Assembly: GCA_013397435.1 (NCBI GenBank)
Contig: VZRG01000748.1
Location: 220,410-284,409 of the forward strand
Length of the DNA: 64,000 bases
Reading direction: 5' to 3'
DNA from: Erythrocercus mccallii
Taxonomy: Eukaryota; Chordata; Aves; Passeriformes; Dicruridae
A program made the position numbers and the translations under genes. The notes under the pieces were generated by a model that made no database searches, was not told where the DNA came from, and saw only the letters and a program-made list of their open reading frames with translations. Each line of letters starts with the position of its first letter. Within the stretch, counting starts at the first letter, position 1. Shown here in pieces: positions 62,001-64,000 of the stretch.

Positions 62001-64000
62001 CAGGATGGGGTTTTATCACTTTTTCTACCCTGATCTACATCAGTGTTCTTTAGGAAAGGAAGTCACTTTAGGTTAAAAGGTCGCTATTGATAATGACAAA
62101 ATAAAATACCCAATCTGTATAAAGAAATCAAAAAAACCCAGTCTTTGCACATATGCAAACCAGGGTGTTCAAGAGGAATGGGAGAGGGTATGTTTCTTTA
62201 CCTGAACTCCGTGCAATAAGTATATGGAAATGTGCCTCCTTCCCTAGGCAACCTTCTTCCATTAAAGGGAGAAGCACCCCATCTCTCAGCAATCTGAAAA
62301 GTGAGAAGAGTCAGCAGTATCCACCAGAGCAGTAGATGGAGGTGCCCTGTCAGTGTGGTGCATACCACTGAACATGAGAATTCAGCCCATTCCTACCCAA
62401 GATGTCAATCAAATCATGCATTTGTGCACTTGGGATCCCTTGGGATTTTTCACAGCCATCACAGCTGATGATTCCCCAAAGTGGCTGCTGTACTGTCAGG
62501 TTTCTCGCATTTGCTTTCTGTGTGGCATCAAGCCCTTTTCACCCATCCACCCCTGTCTGTGATTACCTCCACCTGTCAGCACTGTAGTTAATACGTGTAC
62601 ATTTGCAGGTCTCTCATTTTTCACTTTAGAGAACACTCTTATCTAAAAAATGCAGACTTCCCAGACAGAACAGACACTAATATAGAGAACAAACAGGAAT
62701 TTTTGACAGGCTCATGGGCTCCATTCACTATCCATGCATTTACCTACCCGTAAGAACTTTTGTCTGCTTCCTGCAGGAGGTTATACTTCTGCAACTGTGC
62801 CATTGTAAAGCTGTTGTTAGAGGTGTCTGTAATCTTATAAATTAGGAAAAATCAGGTCTCATGAGATCTGGACAAGATATCTGCAAAAACCAGAAGTCCA
62901 ATGATGTACAGTAAGCAGCACAGCAGGGCGGACTGAAGGAGAGCTCCATGCTCAAACTCCTAGGTACAAAAAAGCAAACCCTGCTTCTGGATAGATTGTT
63001 TTTGGAGGGGAACACAGCCAGGCTCCTGATCCCATCTTGTATTCAAAGATGCAGGTCTGAGGTTTGGGATTAAGACCCAAGTCTGTTGACCCTCACTGAC
63101 ATGAATGGTTCTGCTCCGTTCCTTACTCTACTATGTTTTCGCTTTGGCTATGGCAAATGCCTCTCAGTCCCCCACCCCTGCACATCCATTCTAAAGATTG
63201 TTTCAGAGATTATTTTCCCAATACAATTTTTCCCCCTTCTTTTCAGTCTTCCTTTGCCTCCCTTCTCAGTTGTATCAAGTGCCTTTTTTCCAAGACACTT
63301 TATGCCTCTACCCCCTCAGTCAGTAACAAGACTGAATGCTGACTTGTTCTACTTTCCTCAGGAGCTTTTCAGACACACGCAGTTTTCTTCAGTTTTGGCC
63401 TTCGTCTTGAGGGAGGTCCCATGAACACCAGTGAAGTTCTGTCATTACTTTTTGTCTTACCCTACCATAAGTCTCATTTTTGCCCAGAAAACCGCAGATA
63501 ATTTGCAATGGTCAGGCTGATACGTTAAGCTTATAGTTCACAAAACTTGAAATTCTCACCCATTTACAATTCATATTTCTCTAGCAGGTCAATGCAAAAA
63601 TATTCACTGCCATCAGTGGATAAAATATGTCATCTCTTTACAGACTTTCCCCAAAGTATACTGAGCAAGAAAATCCTGGATATTAACTACTGTTCTTAAC
63701 TTGCCTTCATTTGCTGTGCACTGGCTCTCCCATCTGTCTGCGTGACCATGTTTTCTCAGTTTATATTTACCCGGTAAGTATTTAGTGGCTACAGGAATCA
63801 TCTAGGTCTCTCTGTGCAGCTCACAGCACAACAGGGCACTAGTTATTGGCAGGCTTTTTCAGTGAATAGAGTAACACCGATAATCAAAATAACCATAAGC
63901 TTGTTCTGCACAGTTCATAAATCAAACTAACCAGGGCTGGTCTTTTGCATGACACAGAATGATAGCCATACTGCAGCCAGAGTGCTATTCATTACAGTGT

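Larger units (their letters stand above)
44466..64000 (-). other. GRIN2B: GRIN2B intron 4 (5' end beyond the window)
   Basis: At least 19.5 kb of intronic DNA. I looked on the minus strand for the exon that should end in a KERKWER-like segment before VGKW and did not find it, so exons 1-4 lie to the right of 64000. It contains an A16 run (45125-45140), two solo LTRs (46800-47226 and 47497-48231), an old CR1 fragment (49775-50010), and otherwise unique sequence. A block around 59990-60260 has the look of conserved non-coding DNA. The open frames here are not gene-like. Confidence 0.8.

Noticed and set aside
44466..64000. Search for GRIN2B exon 4 or earlier exons
   Set aside because: No minus-strand segment resembling the end of the amino-terminal domain with a following donor was seen. 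The exons must be further right.

Overview
The window is vertebrate nuclear DNA, almost certainly from a bird. It holds the 3' half of one large gene, GRIN2B (NMDA-receptor subunit GluN2B), read on the minus strand. The avian call rests on CR1 LINE fragments with typical bird 3' ends, an ERVL-type LTR of a kind familiar from songbird genomes, and short introns. The identification of GRIN2B rests on nine consecutive GT-AG exons. They splice in frame into 1129 codons plus a stop and match the ligand-binding, channel and cytoplasmic domains of GluN2B, ending in the PDZ ligand ESDV. No complete second gene is visible.

Layout in plus coordinates, with the gene running right to left. 1-13391 is the 3' side: presumptive long 3' UTR with a good distal poly(A) configuration near 1120-1140 and another candidate near 6751. 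13392-15299 is the terminal exon (cytoplasmic tail). Exons 12 to 5 (human-style numbering) lie at 17148-17386, 19151-19338, 22239-22399, 38209-38438, 41293-41418, 42952-43105, 43767-43938 and 44254-44465. 44466-64000 is intronic, and exons 1-4 (signal peptide, amino-terminal domain) must lie beyond the right edge.

The repeats are CR1 fragments at about 19463-20315, 27820-28080, 31677-32365 and 49775-50010, and two different solo LTRs side by side at 46800-47226 and 47497-48231, both antisense to GRIN2B. There are also several short tandem repeats.

The most unusual signals are these. Two CR1 copies 12 kb apart share a 250-bp block with only two mismatches while their flanks are clearly diverged, which looks like gene conversion. 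A 50-bp perfect direct repeat sits in the 3' UTR/flank. A paired LTR landing site lies in intron 4. GluN2B itself carries small insertions, in the first loop of the ligand-binding domain, at the exon 5/6 junction and in the Gly/His-rich tail. I found no evidence for a wholly new biological system. All comparisons with other species are from memory of the family, not from a search.
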